Source: an uncultured Clostridia bacterium
GTDB taxonomy: Bacteria > Bacillota > Clostridia > Oscillospirales > Acutalibacteraceae
Assembly: GCA_946497265.1 (NCBI GenBank)
Contig: CAMMKL010000076.1
Span: 1 to 8,954 of the forward strand
Length of the DNA: 8,954 nucleotides
Direction of reading: 5' to 3'
Shown: piece by piece, positions 1 through 5,462 of the stretch
Position numbering within the stretch: position 1 is the stretch's first letter
How the letters are laid out: the number at the start of each line of letters is the position of its first letter
Notes under the pieces: model-generated
What the model was told of the DNA's origin: nothing
The model's input: only the letters and a program-made list of their open reading frames with translations
Database searches by the model: none
Made by a program: the position numbers and the translations under genes

Positions 1-358
1 CTCCGCTTGGGACAAAATACGCCTAGAGGCCCCCTATCATAACCTGACCAACGGCGGGCACATCTCCTATGTAGAGCTGGGCGGCGACCCTTCGGAAAAT
101 CTGGAAGCCTTTGAACAGATTGTGCGCTGCATGAAGGAAAGCGGCATCGGCTACGGCTCCATCAATCATCCGGTAGACCGCGACCCGGTGTGCGGTTACA
201 CCGGCATTATTGGGGACGTGTGCCCCCGCTGCGGCCGTCATGAAGGGGAAGGCGTAGACCCGGAGGTATTGCGGAAACTGGGCACCTACCCCAAAGATGT
301 ACGCTGCTGCGACGAAAACCGGTTGGAGGACGACGACAAGCTCCCAAACGGGCTTTGA
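1..358 (+). CDS. nrdD: Anaerobic ribonucleoside-triphosphate reductase, large subunit (3' end only)
   Basis: Class III ribonucleotide reductase makes dNTPs from NTPs without oxygen, using a glycyl radical. Only the last 118 codons are in the window, in the frame starting at base 2. The segment reads APYHNLTNGGHISYVELGG, then GYGSINHPVDRDPVCGYTG and DVCPRCGR, which is the conserved end of the barrel followed by the zinc-finger region. Three of the four usual zinc cysteines are visible; the first of the first pair is an aspartate (DPVC). In textbook NrdD the RxxGY radical motif lies about 16 residues after the last zinc cysteine. Here the protein instead runs about 40 residues through an acidic tail (DENRLEDDDK) and stops with no radical motif. 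That motif is in the next gene, 37 bases downstream in another frame. The family call is very secure. Confidence 0.95.
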   Translation, partial: SAWDKIRLEAPYHNLTNGGHISYVELGGDPSENLEAFEQIVRCMKESGIGYGSINHPVDRDPVCGYTGIIGDVCPRCGRHEGEGVDPEVLRKLGTYPKDVRCCDENRLEDDDKLPNGL

Positions 359-380
359 TCATAAAAAACATGTACTGTAA

Positions 381-387
381 AAGGAGG
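381..387 (+). promoter_or_regulatory. Ribosome-binding site of the glycyl-radical mini-gene
   Basis: AAGGAGG lies eight bases before the ATG at 396. This strong site shows that the small downstream frame is translated independently and is not just the frameshifted end of nrdD. Confidence 0.85.
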
Positions 388-395
388 ATTCTACC

Positions 396-569
396 ATGAA
401 CGAAACCAGAAGACTGGTCGGCGAAGGCGTCGGCTTTGAGCGTATCCGCAGGATTACCGGATATCTCGTCGGTACGTTAGACCGTTTCAATAACGCGAAA
501 GCCGCCGAAGTAAAGGACCGTGTAAAGCATTCCCTGGGTACCGGCAAAGGTGATATGGAGCACATCTAA
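396..569 (+). CDS. Stand-alone glycyl-radical domain of anaerobic ribonucleotide reductase (57 aa)
   Basis: This 57-residue protein begins MNETRRLVGEGVGFERIRR and contains RRITGYLVGT, the glycyl-radical motif of NrdD; the radical glycine would be Gly22. The rest (LDRFNNAKAAEVKDRVKH) matches the usual end of NrdD. It has its own strong ribosome-binding site and ATG and is in a different frame from the upstream nrdD fragment, so the reductase appears to be split into two polypeptides that would have to assemble. NrdG (next gene) would place the radical on this small subunit. A comparable free-standing radical domain is known for pyruvate formate-lyase (YfiD/GrcA), but there it is a spare part, because PFL keeps its own. 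Here the visible large subunit lacks one. Alternatives are a recent split mutation, or a repair part for a second intact NrdD elsewhere. Confidence 0.9.
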   Translation: MNETRRLVGEGVGFERIRRITGYLVGTLDRFNNAKAAEVKDRVKHSLGTGKGDMEHI

Positions 570-600
570 TCGCTTCGTCTCATAACCGGATGAAAGCTAA

Positions 601-626
601 GGGCGGAGTCCTTCTCCGTCCTTTTT
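601..626 (+). terminator. Intrinsic terminator between the radical-domain gene and nrdG
   Basis: GGGCGGAG (601-608), a five-base loop, CTCCGTCC (614-621, one G-U pair) and five T residues. It would limit read-through from nrdD into nrdG. Confidence 0.75.
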
Positions 627-685
627 CATGCCCTTTTATCCTTGTTCACAAGGAATGTATCGAATATAGCAGGAGGAAGCAAACA

Positions 686-1195
686 ATGTCTACCAAATTA
701 CGGCTGGCCGGCGTGATCCGGGAATCCATTGTGGACGGGCCCGGCATCCGGCTCGTGGTCTTCTCCCAAGGTTGCCCCCACCACTGCCCGGAATGCCAAA
801 ACCCCGAAACGCACGACCCAAACGGCGGCTACGATACCACGGTGGAAAACATTCTGGCTGCCGTCCGGGAAAACCCCATTTTGCAAGGCGTTACCCTGTC
901 GGGCGGCGATCCCTTCGTTCAGGCTCCGCCGTTGGCGGTACTGGCCGCCGAGGTGCGTAAGCTGGGGCTGAACGTCATCACTTATACCGGTTATACCATT
1001 GAACAGCTTTTGGCCGGGCTTGATACCCATCCGGGCTGGCGGGAACTATTGGAACAGACCGATACCTTGGTGGACGGGCCATTTTTAGTGGAGCAGAAGT
1101 CCCTATCCCTGCGCTTCCGAGGTTCTCGGAACCAAAGGGTCATTGATCCGGCAGCCTCTTTGCAAGCCGGCAAAGCTATCGAGAAGGATTTTTGA
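686..1195 (+). CDS. nrdG: Anaerobic ribonucleoside-triphosphate reductase activating protein
   Basis: A 169-residue radical-SAM activase that uses a [4Fe-4S] cluster and S-adenosylmethionine to form the glycyl radical on NrdD. The cluster motif CPHHCPEC supplies Cys30, Cys34 and Cys37 (CxxxCxxC), and the SAM-binding SGGDPF follows at 72-77. The N-terminal IRESIVDGPGIRLVVFSQGC, the later TLVDGPFL and LRFRGSRNQRVID are typical of NrdG, and the length is normal. The start is the ATG at 686, preceded by AGGAGG at 671-676. An in-frame ATG at 590 would add 32 residues but lies before the terminator at 601-626 and has no ribosome-binding site. I see no convincing promoter in the 60 bases between the terminator and the gene, so transcription may come from read-through. 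Confidence 0.96.
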   Translation: MSTKLRLAGVIRESIVDGPGIRLVVFSQGCPHHCPECQNPETHDPNGGYDTTVENILAAVRENPILQGVTLSGGDPFVQAPPLAVLAAEVRKLGLNVITYTGYTIEQLLAGLDTHPGWRELLEQTDTLVDGPFLVEQKSLSLRFRGSRNQRVIDPAASLQAGKAIEKDF

Positions 1196-1203
1196 CTGAT
1201 ACT

Positions 1204-1240
1204 CAGGAGAGCACACGTGGTTCCGTGTCTCTCCTGTTTT
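1204..1240 (+). terminator. Intrinsic terminator after nrdG
   Basis: CAGGAGAG (1204-1211) pairs with CTCTCCTG (1229-1236), with a further ACACG/CGTGT pairing inside after a bulged C, then TTTT. It ends the nrd transcript nine bases after the nrdG stop. Confidence 0.85.
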
Positions 1241-1544
1241 CTGTAAAACGGCTATTTGTTCTTTTCAATCTTAAATGGCCGTATCCTAGTAATCTTTCCT
1301 TTTTATTTTTAAAATAATTCCTTTCTTATAAGTTATAACATTCCATACACGCCCAAAGCGTCGATTTGAATGGTATTCAAAATGCAATGATTCTTTTCCC
1401 AATATATAAATTGTGGTAAAAATCCCCTCTGCTTTCCCTCCCTAACTACCCTTCTATAACAAGTACATCAGAAATGCACTACAAATGTAACGAGATAAGC
1501 TGTTTTTACAATTACCGTGTTGTCGATAGGAAGATAGGTTTACT
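1241..1544. other. AT-rich gene-less stretch
   Basis: No open frame with a ribosome-binding site was seen on either strand. The only local structure I noticed is a short inverted repeat, TTGAAT-GGT-ATTCAA (1366-1380), possibly a protein-binding site. Possible promoter elements for the following region lie at its right end (TTGTCG at 1520-1525 and TACTATAGT at 1541-1549). Confidence 0.5.
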
Positions 1545-1983
1545 ATAGTAGGGTGGTTATATGAAACCGCAACACCAAAATGTATTTATAAAATAGGTTT
1601 CAACATCTCTTATTTTAGGAAAGAGATATGACGCAACAAAAACCGGCCGACATCAACGGCATTAGCCGTAACCACTTACAACGGATAAAGAGGTTCTGCC
1701 CCTTCTCTTGATACAATCATGGATATTGTGGCCGTTTTACCGATCCTCGTTTATAAAATCTTTGAATTTCGTTGACTGATAGAAGTAGGATAGCATGGAA
1801 TCTATGAATGTTTTTATAGCTTCCGCTTGTAGAAAAACCTTGCACAAAAGGAGACTTGAAAGTTCTGCCTGCCTTTCTTAAAGGCGGCGGTTTCAGAAGG
1901 CAGCGCGCCTTTGCCCGCTCCCCACAGAGAGCGAAATGCTAGACTTCCAAGGCTCAGGAGCAATAGCGACATATGAAAAACAG
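1545..1983 (+). ncRNA. Candidate structured non-coding RNA (unrecognised)
   Basis: About 440 bases with no plausible protein gene but many helices that nest without conflict on the + strand. GTGGTTA/TAACCAC (1553-1559 with 1669-1675) encloses three hairpins: 1562-1568/1596-1602, 1605-1611/1621-1627 and 1657-1660/1665-1668. AACGG/CCGTT (1680-1684 with 1732-1736) encloses two more: 1688-1692/1705-1709 and 1713-1717/1725-1729. Further hairpins lie at 1797-1824, 1865-1903 and 1916-1933. A -10-like TACTATAGT at 1541-1549 would start transcripts near the GGGTGG at 1551. The bidirectional terminator at 1984-2032 would end them. It does not resemble tmRNA, RNase P RNA, 6S RNA, a T-box or a group II intron as far as I can tell. 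Short pairings are common by chance, so this rests on inference; the strand is also inferred. Confidence 0.3.
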
Positions 1984-2032
1984 AAAAAGGCCCTTGCAGA
2001 ACGGATCGATCTCCGCTTGCGAGGGCCCTTTT
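1984..2032. terminator. Bidirectional intrinsic terminator downstream of rpsR
   Basis: A long imperfect hairpin with GGCCCT-type arms (about 1989-2029) is flanked by five A on the left and four T on the right. On the - strand it ends the rpsF-ssb-rpsR transcript just after the rpsR stop; on the + strand it would end anything transcribed from 1545-1983. Confidence 0.85.
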
Positions 2033-2046
2033 AACCTATTCAGGAA

Positions 2047-2295
2047 TCAGTCGCTGCTAAAAGGCAGCAGAGCGAGGTGACGGGCGCGCTTGATGGCGAC
2101 AGTCAACTCACGCTGATGATGTGCGCAGGTGCCGGTGACACGACGGGGCAGAATCTTAGCCCGCTCGGAAATATAGCGGCGCAGCCTTGCAACATCCTTA
2201 TAGTCAATGGTTTCTACCTTATCCACACAGAAACCGCAAACCTTCCTGCGGCCTTTCCGGCCACGGCGGTTGTCTCTTTCATTTCTTTCAGCCAT
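2047..2295 (-). CDS. rpsR: 30S ribosomal protein S18
   Basis: An 82-residue basic protein of the small-subunit platform, where it pairs with S6 on 16S rRNA. After a basic N-terminus (RRGRKGRRK) comes CGFC (Cys20, Cys23) and the conserved IDYKDVARLRRYISERAKILPRR, then TGTCAHHQRELTVAIKRARHLALLPF. The CxxC plus the Cys57/His59 cluster is the zinc-ligand version of S18; many S18 proteins have lost these residues. The start is the ATG at 2293-2295 with AAGGAGG at 2304-2310. It is the last gene of rpsF-ssb-rpsR, 60 bases after ssb, and is followed directly by a strong terminator. Confidence 0.97.
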   Translation of the reverse strand: MAERNERDNRRGRKGRRKVCGFCVDKVETIDYKDVARLRRYISERAKILPRRVTGTCAHHQRELTVAIKRARHLALLPFSSD

Positions 2296-2355
2296 GAATA
2301 TATCCTCCTTTTTTAAATGTCAGTACAATCGTCAGAATGGAAAACGCTGCGAAAA

Positions 2356-2847
2356 TTAGAAAGGCAGATCGTCATCAGACGGCATCTCCTGAAAATCTTC
2401 TGTATTTCCGCTTGCATAGGCGACAGGCTGCTCGTTTTCCGGCCTTGCTGCTACACCAGCCTGCTGATACCCACCACCGGACTGATAACCTGCATTCTGG
2501 TACCCACCGGGTTGGCTGTAGGAATCGCGCTTCGGTTCGGCAAAATGGACGTTATCCGCCACAATTTCAAACGCCTTGCGCTTATTGCCGTCTTTGTCGG
2601 TGTAGGTACGGGTCTGAATGGAACCCTGTACCGCTACGAGCTGGCCTTTCCGGAAATAACGGGAAACAAACTCCGCAGTGTTACGCCAGGCGACAATATC
2701 GATAAAATCCACCTGACGTTCGGCACCGGCCTTTACATAGGAACGGTCACAAGCCAAAGTAAAGCTGGTTACCGCCACATTGTTGGGGGTATGTCGAAGC
2801 TCGGGGTCGGCGGTAAGCCTTCCCATTAAAATTGCCGTGTTGAGCAT
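2356..2847 (-). CDS. ssb: Single-stranded DNA-binding protein
   Basis: A 163-residue SSB that coats single-stranded DNA in replication, repair and recombination, normally as a homotetramer. The OB fold covers about residues 1-105 (MLNTAILMGRLTADPELRHT, VDFIDIVAWRNTAEF, GQLVAVQGSIQTRTYTDKDG). A flexible Gly/Gln/Tyr-rich linker (about 108-150) follows, then the acidic tip DDDLPF (158-163) that docks partner proteins. The start ATG at 2845-2847 has a GGAAGGG-type ribosome-binding site and lies 16 bases after rpsF, so the two are cotranscribed. The S6-SSB-S18 order is conserved across Firmicutes and supports its being the housekeeping SSB. Confidence 0.97.
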   Translation of the reverse strand: MLNTAILMGRLTADPELRHTPNNVAVTSFTLACDRSYVKAGAERQVDFIDIVAWRNTAEFVSRYFRKGQLVAVQGSIQTRTYTDKDGNKRKAFEIVADNVHFAEPKRDSYSQPGGYQNAGYQSGGGYQQAGVAARPENEQPVAYASGNTEDFQEMPSDDDLPF

Positions 2848-2863
2848 TCAAATCACCCTTCCT

Positions 2864-3160
2864 TTAGTTTTCCTTCTTGACGATGAGAGAACGAAGGATA
2901 CCATCGGTAATCTTATAGATACGGTCCAATTCCGCCGGGAAAGCGGCGTCGCTCTTGAAGTTGTACAGCACGTAATACGCCTCTGTCTCCTTGTTGATCA
3001 TATAGGCGAGCCTGCGCTTACCCCATTCGTCAACACCTTCCAGAGTTGCGTTGGCCTCAATCAGATCCTTGAACTTCTGAACCATAGCCGTTACGCCTTC
3101 GTCACCCAATTTCATAGAGATGACGACAACCGTTTCATAAGAATTCTGGATTTTTTCCAT
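2864..3160 (-). CDS. rpsF: 30S ribosomal protein S6
   Basis: A 98-residue small-subunit protein that binds S18 and the central domain of 16S rRNA. The sequence shows the family pattern: YETVVVIS near the N-terminus, then WGKRRLAYMINKETEAYYVL and a C-terminal RIYKITDGILRSLIVKKE. The start is the ATG at 3158-3160, which has AAGGAGG nine bases upstream (3170-3176). An in-frame ATG at 3182-3184 would add eight residues encoded by the ribosome-binding site itself and was not chosen. It is the first gene of rpsF-ssb-rpsR and is preceded by a structured leader and a consensus promoter. Confidence 0.97.
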   Translation of the reverse strand: MEKIQNSYETVVVISMKLGDEGVTAMVQKFKDLIEANATLEGVDEWGKRRLAYMINKETEAYYVLYNFKSDAAFPAELDRIYKITDGILRSLIVKKEN

Positions 3161-3188
3161 TTCTTTGCACCTCCTTTTGGACATTAAG

Positions 3189-3209
3189 GCCCCGGGCTAA
3201 ACCCGGAGC
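3189..3209 (-). promoter_or_regulatory. rpsF leader hairpin (possible S6:S18 autoregulatory site)
   Basis: On the - strand GCTCCGGG and CCCGGGGC form eight pairs (one G-U) around a five-base loop, 12 bases before the rpsF ribosome-binding site. A second short hairpin (GTTAC/GTAAC, 3236-3249) sits at the predicted 5' end. rpsF leaders in many bacteria fold into a site bound by the S6:S18 complex, with a key CCG. The position and a CCG fit that, but I could not match the full published motif. Confidence 0.4.
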
Positions 3210-3255
3210 AAGGATGTTGAGCCGCCGCAATAATCGTTACGACGGTAACAGATTT

Positions 3256-3284
3256 ATTATAGCCACACACTTGCCCTATGTCAA
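3256..3284 (-). promoter_or_regulatory. Sigma-A promoter of rpsF-ssb-rpsR
   Basis: TTGACA (3279-3284) and TATAAT (3256-3261) are separated by exactly 17 bases on the - strand, a perfect consensus. Transcription should start near 3249, giving a leader of about 90 bases. Confidence 0.92.
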
Positions 3285-3289
3285 GGATT

Positions 3290-3538
3290 TTTCTTAAAAT
3301 AAGCCCCTTGGGTTGTAGATAATCATGACGTGCGGCAAAGGAAAACCGGAAACAGGAAAAACTTGAGCTAAGAAAACCCACGACCTGGGCCCCTATCCTC
3401 TTTCCCTTATCGTCAACACTTTTTTTACAAACCTGATTTTGCTGGATTAGATGAAAACTCAAAATTTCAAAACGACATGATACTTTACTGGTATCAAATA
3501 TGTAAATCAAGAATGAATAGGCCTAACGGGAAGAAAAC
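3290..3538. other. Gene-less spacer
   Basis: No gene was recognised here. Possible frames lack ribosome-binding sites and resemble no family I know. One small inverted repeat, TGATAC/GTATCA (3478-3483 and 3491-3496), is visible. Confidence 0.5.
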
Positions 3539-3583
3539 AAAAAGATACAAAGTATCCCCTGCTTTACCACAAAGCAGGGGATA
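3539..3583 (-). terminator. Terminator of the 3618-4073 gene
   Basis: A perfect 13-base-pair stem (3553-3565 with 3571-3583) with a five-base loop, followed on the - strand by a T-rich stretch ending in TTTTT. It lies 35 bases after the stop. Confidence 0.8.
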
Positions 3584-3617
3584 TCCCTTGTAAAAAATGT
3601 AATTTTACTATTTATTT

Positions 3618-4073
3618 TCAATCGTCTGGTTGCGCACAGCGGTCGGTAAAAGGATGGCTATGCCCGCAATCCGTTTCATACGGATCAATCACTTTTTGGG
3701 TAGTCGCGCTTCCATCGGGAAACTGAACGGTGATAATCAAAGTGATTAACTCTTCGCTTCCTCGATCTTTGACAAATGCAGTATTGCCGCTATAAGTAAT
3801 TTCCGGGACGGAGCCATAATTGGTGATTTCCTGAATATCGGTAATGGTCGCATCCACAGGCGCGGTAATATAGAATCTGCCTTTCCGGTATCCTCCATGA
3901 CAATAATTGTGAGCTTCCACCGAGACAAGATCCCCAATCGCGGAACGCTGCGAAATACTTTGCCCAGCTGATTCTGTTGGGATGGGAGCTGCGGAAGCAC
4001 TTACGGCTCCCCCAGCAAGCAAGGCTGCGCACAATAAGGCGGATAAGATACGCTTTGTAAATTTTTTCATCAT
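3618..4073 (-). CDS. Small secreted protein of unknown function, paralogue A (151 aa)
   Basis: I do not recognise the family. Residues 1-28 are a clear Sec signal peptide: MMKK, a KR pair, the hydrophobic ILSALLCAALLAGGAV, then a SASA cleavage site. The mature part has alternating hydrophobic residues suggesting an all-beta domain: ISQRSAIGDLVSV, HGGYRKGRFYITAP, NTAFVKD, LITLIITVQFPDGSA. It is a paralogue of the gene at 4397-4807, sharing the signal peptide, SQRS-I-DLV, HGG-R, FY-TAP-DA, NTA-V-D-GS and FP-DGS. It differs by a C-terminal CGHSHPFTDRC segment with two cysteines and two histidines that might form a disulphide or bind metal. The start could be either of two adjacent ATGs; GGAGGG is at 4080-4085. 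It is transcribed alone, with its own promoter and terminator. Confidence 0.85.
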   Translation of the reverse strand: MMKKFTKRILSALLCAALLAGGAVSASAAPIPTESAGQSISQRSAIGDLVSVEAHNYCHGGYRKGRFYITAPVDATITDIQEITNYGSVPEITYSGNTAFVKDRGSEELITLIITVQFPDGSATTQKVIDPYETDCGHSHPFTDRCAQPDD

Positions 4074-4143
4074 TTTAAACCCTCCATTTTTTTAAAATTT
4101 TTCAATTAAAATCACAAATTAACAAAAATTTTGTTGCAATCAT

Positions 4144-4152
4144 ATTATATCA
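4144..4152 (-). promoter_or_regulatory. Extended -10 promoter of paralogue A
   Basis: TG-A-TATAAT on the - strand (TATAAT at 4144-4149, TG at 4151-4152). No good -35 is seen, as is usual for extended -10 promoters. The predicted start is near 4137, about 64 bases before the ATG, in an AT-rich spacer that otherwise shows nothing. Confidence 0.6.
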
Positions 4153-4344
4153 CACAGTTTATAGAAAATAAAGCATTAATATATTGATTTTAACAAAAAT
4201 AAAGTTTAAAATTTAGCACAAGATTCAATTTGTTTTTATTATGATAAAATATAATAATTTTATTTTCAAGTTACTATAATTCTTCACTAATTCAATATAA
4301 TGAAAGCAATGATTTAAGAAAGCTACTGTTTAATCTTAGTATAA

Positions 4345-4385
4345 GCAAAACCACCCCTTGCCTAAACAGCAAGGGGTGGTTTTGC
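4345..4385 (-). terminator. Terminator of the 4397-4807 gene
   Basis: A perfect 17-base-pair stem (4345-4361 with 4369-4385) around a seven-base loop. The T residues lie at the base of the stem (GGTGGTTTTGC on the - strand). It starts 11 bases after the stop and separates the two paralogues into independent transcripts. Confidence 0.85.
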
Positions 4386-4396
4386 AGTGGTATGGA

Positions 4397-4807
4397 TTAC
4401 ATGGAGGGATGAACTTCTTTGTAGACAACGGCCGTGCTGCCATCTTCCGGGAAAACTAGCTTGATGGTGAAATAAAGGGTATCGGTAGCGGAACCGGAAT
4501 CTGTAACAACAGCGGTGTTGCCATCGATTGTGACGTTCGCGGGAGCCCCAAATTGTTTGTCCACAAGGATCTCAAAGATTTGAGCGTCGCTGGGAGCGGT
4601 TACATAAAAGGTACTGATGCGCTGGCCGCCATGCAGAATCGTATCTTGGGTGATGGTGACCAGGTCGCTGATAGACGAACGCTGGGAATAAGCAGCGTCA
4701 ATTTCCGATTGCCCAACTTGAGCAGCCGATACGCTTACGGCGCCGCCGGTCAACACAGCAGCACATAACAGGGCGGAAAGAATGCGTTTTACAGATTTTT
4801 TTACCAT
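4397..4807 (-). CDS. Small secreted protein of unknown function, paralogue B (136 aa)
   Basis: Unrecognised family; clearly homologous to the downstream neighbour at 3618-4073. Residues 1-29 form a signal peptide (KKSVKRILSALLCAAVLTGG, then VSAA) almost identical to that of paralogue A. The mature domain of about 107 residues shares its motifs in order: YSQRSSISDLVTI, HGGQRISTFYVTAP, GNTAVVTDSGS, FPEDGSTAVV. It lacks the Cys/His tail of paralogue A and has no cysteine in the mature part. The cysteine in the signal peptide is not in a proper lipobox, so a free secreted protein is more likely than a lipoprotein. The start ATG has AAGGAGG seven bases upstream (4815-4821). Function cannot be inferred from sequence alone; a beta-sandwich is a guess from the residue pattern. 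Confidence 0.87.
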   Translation of the reverse strand: MVKKSVKRILSALLCAAVLTGGAVSVSAAQVGQSEIDAAYSQRSSISDLVTITQDTILHGGQRISTFYVTAPSDAQIFEILVDKQFGAPANVTIDGNTAVVTDSGSATDTLYFTIKLVFPEDGSTAVVYKEVHPSM

Positions 4808-4926
4808 TTGGAAACCTCCTTAATTTTAACAGCAAATAATGCTGCTTTTATCAATAGTTAAACAAAAAAGGAAAATCCAAAAAATGATTTATGATCAAAA
4901 AAGTATCAATTTCTTCTTATAGCTAT

Positions 4927-4935
4927 ATTATAACA
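4927..4935 (-). promoter_or_regulatory. Extended -10 promoter of paralogue B
   Basis: TG-T-TATAAT on the - strand (TATAAT at 4927-4932, TG at 4934-4935), the same design as the promoter of paralogue A. The predicted start is near 4920, giving a leader of about 110 bases that contains a small hairpin (CAGCA/TGCTG, 4830-4844). The rest of the AT-rich spacer 4822-5058 shows no gene. Confidence 0.6.
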
Positions 4936-5058
4936 TAAGGGTTTTCAAAAAGATATAGAAAAGATATAATTTTTACATAAAATCATTAATAAAAATGATG
5001 TTGCTTTTTTGGATACTTTAATAATTCTGTAATAAATATTAATTTTATAATAATATGT

Positions 5059-5098
5059 AAAAATAAAACAATAGGCGTTGAGAATGCTCTCAACGCCT
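5059..5098 (-). terminator. Terminator of the GGSDAPT membrane-protein gene
   Basis: An 11-base-pair perfect stem (5073-5083 with 5088-5098) with a four-base loop, followed on the - strand by ATTGTTTTATTTTT. Confidence 0.85.
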
Positions 5099-5143
5099 GT
5101 AAAGTAATATATATCGGCAAAAGGCAAGCATGGAATACAAACT

Positions 5144-5428
5144 TTACCGCTTATGAAAACGTTTGATCAGAAGTATCAAAAAGGAAATTACAAACAAAGC
5201 GAACGAAAGAATGCCTACACTAAATAGAGGGCTATGAAGGATCCGGGTTTCTATGATGGAATGTATGAATTGTTTGGTGGGCGCATCGCTGCCGCCAATC
5301 ATGGAAACTTCCGGACTGCTTTGCAATGCGTTCTGGAATGAAAGTATGTTTGTTACAAACCAGAGCAAAATGATAAGAAAAGACAAAAAGGAGATCACAC
5401 ATATGATCTTACAAGTCTTTCGGCCCAT
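5144..5428 (-). CDS. Small two-helix membrane protein with a GGSDAPT linker (94 aa)
   Basis: A basic N-terminus (MGRKTCK) leads into one hydrophobic helix (about 8-30), an external-looking loop, a second helix (about 69-88) and a basic end (KRFHKR). By the positive-inside rule both ends would face the cytosol. The loop contains MIGGSDAPTKQFI (43-55). This resembles the GGADGPT motif of sodium-pumping decarboxylase beta subunits, which also occurs in small hypothetical membrane proteins of Clostridia; this copy is divergent and far too short to be a decarboxylase subunit. The start ATG (5426-5428) has GAGAGG eight or so bases upstream. The frame stays open to 5734, but that part lies across from the rubrerythrin gene and was excluded. 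It stands alone between two terminators. Function unknown. Confidence 0.75.
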   Translation of the reverse strand: MGRKTCKIICVISFLSFLIILLWFVTNILSFQNALQSSPEVSMIGGSDAPTKQFIHSIIETRILHSPLFSVGILSFALFVISFLILLIKRFHKR

Positions 5429-5462
5429 ATCAATAAACCTCTCTTTTTTCTCAATTCTAAAA

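Noticed and set aside
642..670. Promoter-like TTGTTC-N17-TATAGC before nrdG
   Set aside because: Transcription would start inside or after the nrdG ribosome-binding site (671-676), so it cannot serve nrdG as a normal promoter.
590..685. Longer N-terminus for nrdG starting at 590
   Set aside because: It would run through the terminator hairpin at 601-626, has no ribosome-binding site, and NrdG proteins begin near the ATG at 686, which has AGGAGG.
698..1173. Open frames on both strands overlapping nrdG
   Set aside because: They are shadows of nrdG, which has clear radical-SAM motifs.
2317..3187. + strand open frames opposite ssb and rpsF
   Set aside because: They are antisense shadows of recognised ribosomal protein and SSB genes.
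3184..3510. 108-residue - strand frame upstream of rpsF
   Set aside because: It covers the consensus rpsF promoter and leader, has no ribosome-binding site and resembles nothing known.
4370..4807. Lipoprotein assignment for the secreted paralogues because of a cysteine in the signal peptide
   Set aside because: The cysteine follows ALL rather than a small residue at -1, and a better ordinary cleavage site (VSAA or SASA) follows.
4945..5127. 60-residue AT-rich - strand frame
   Set aside because: It contains a terminator hairpin, has low-complexity Ile/Tyr/Phe/Lys content and no ribosome-binding site.
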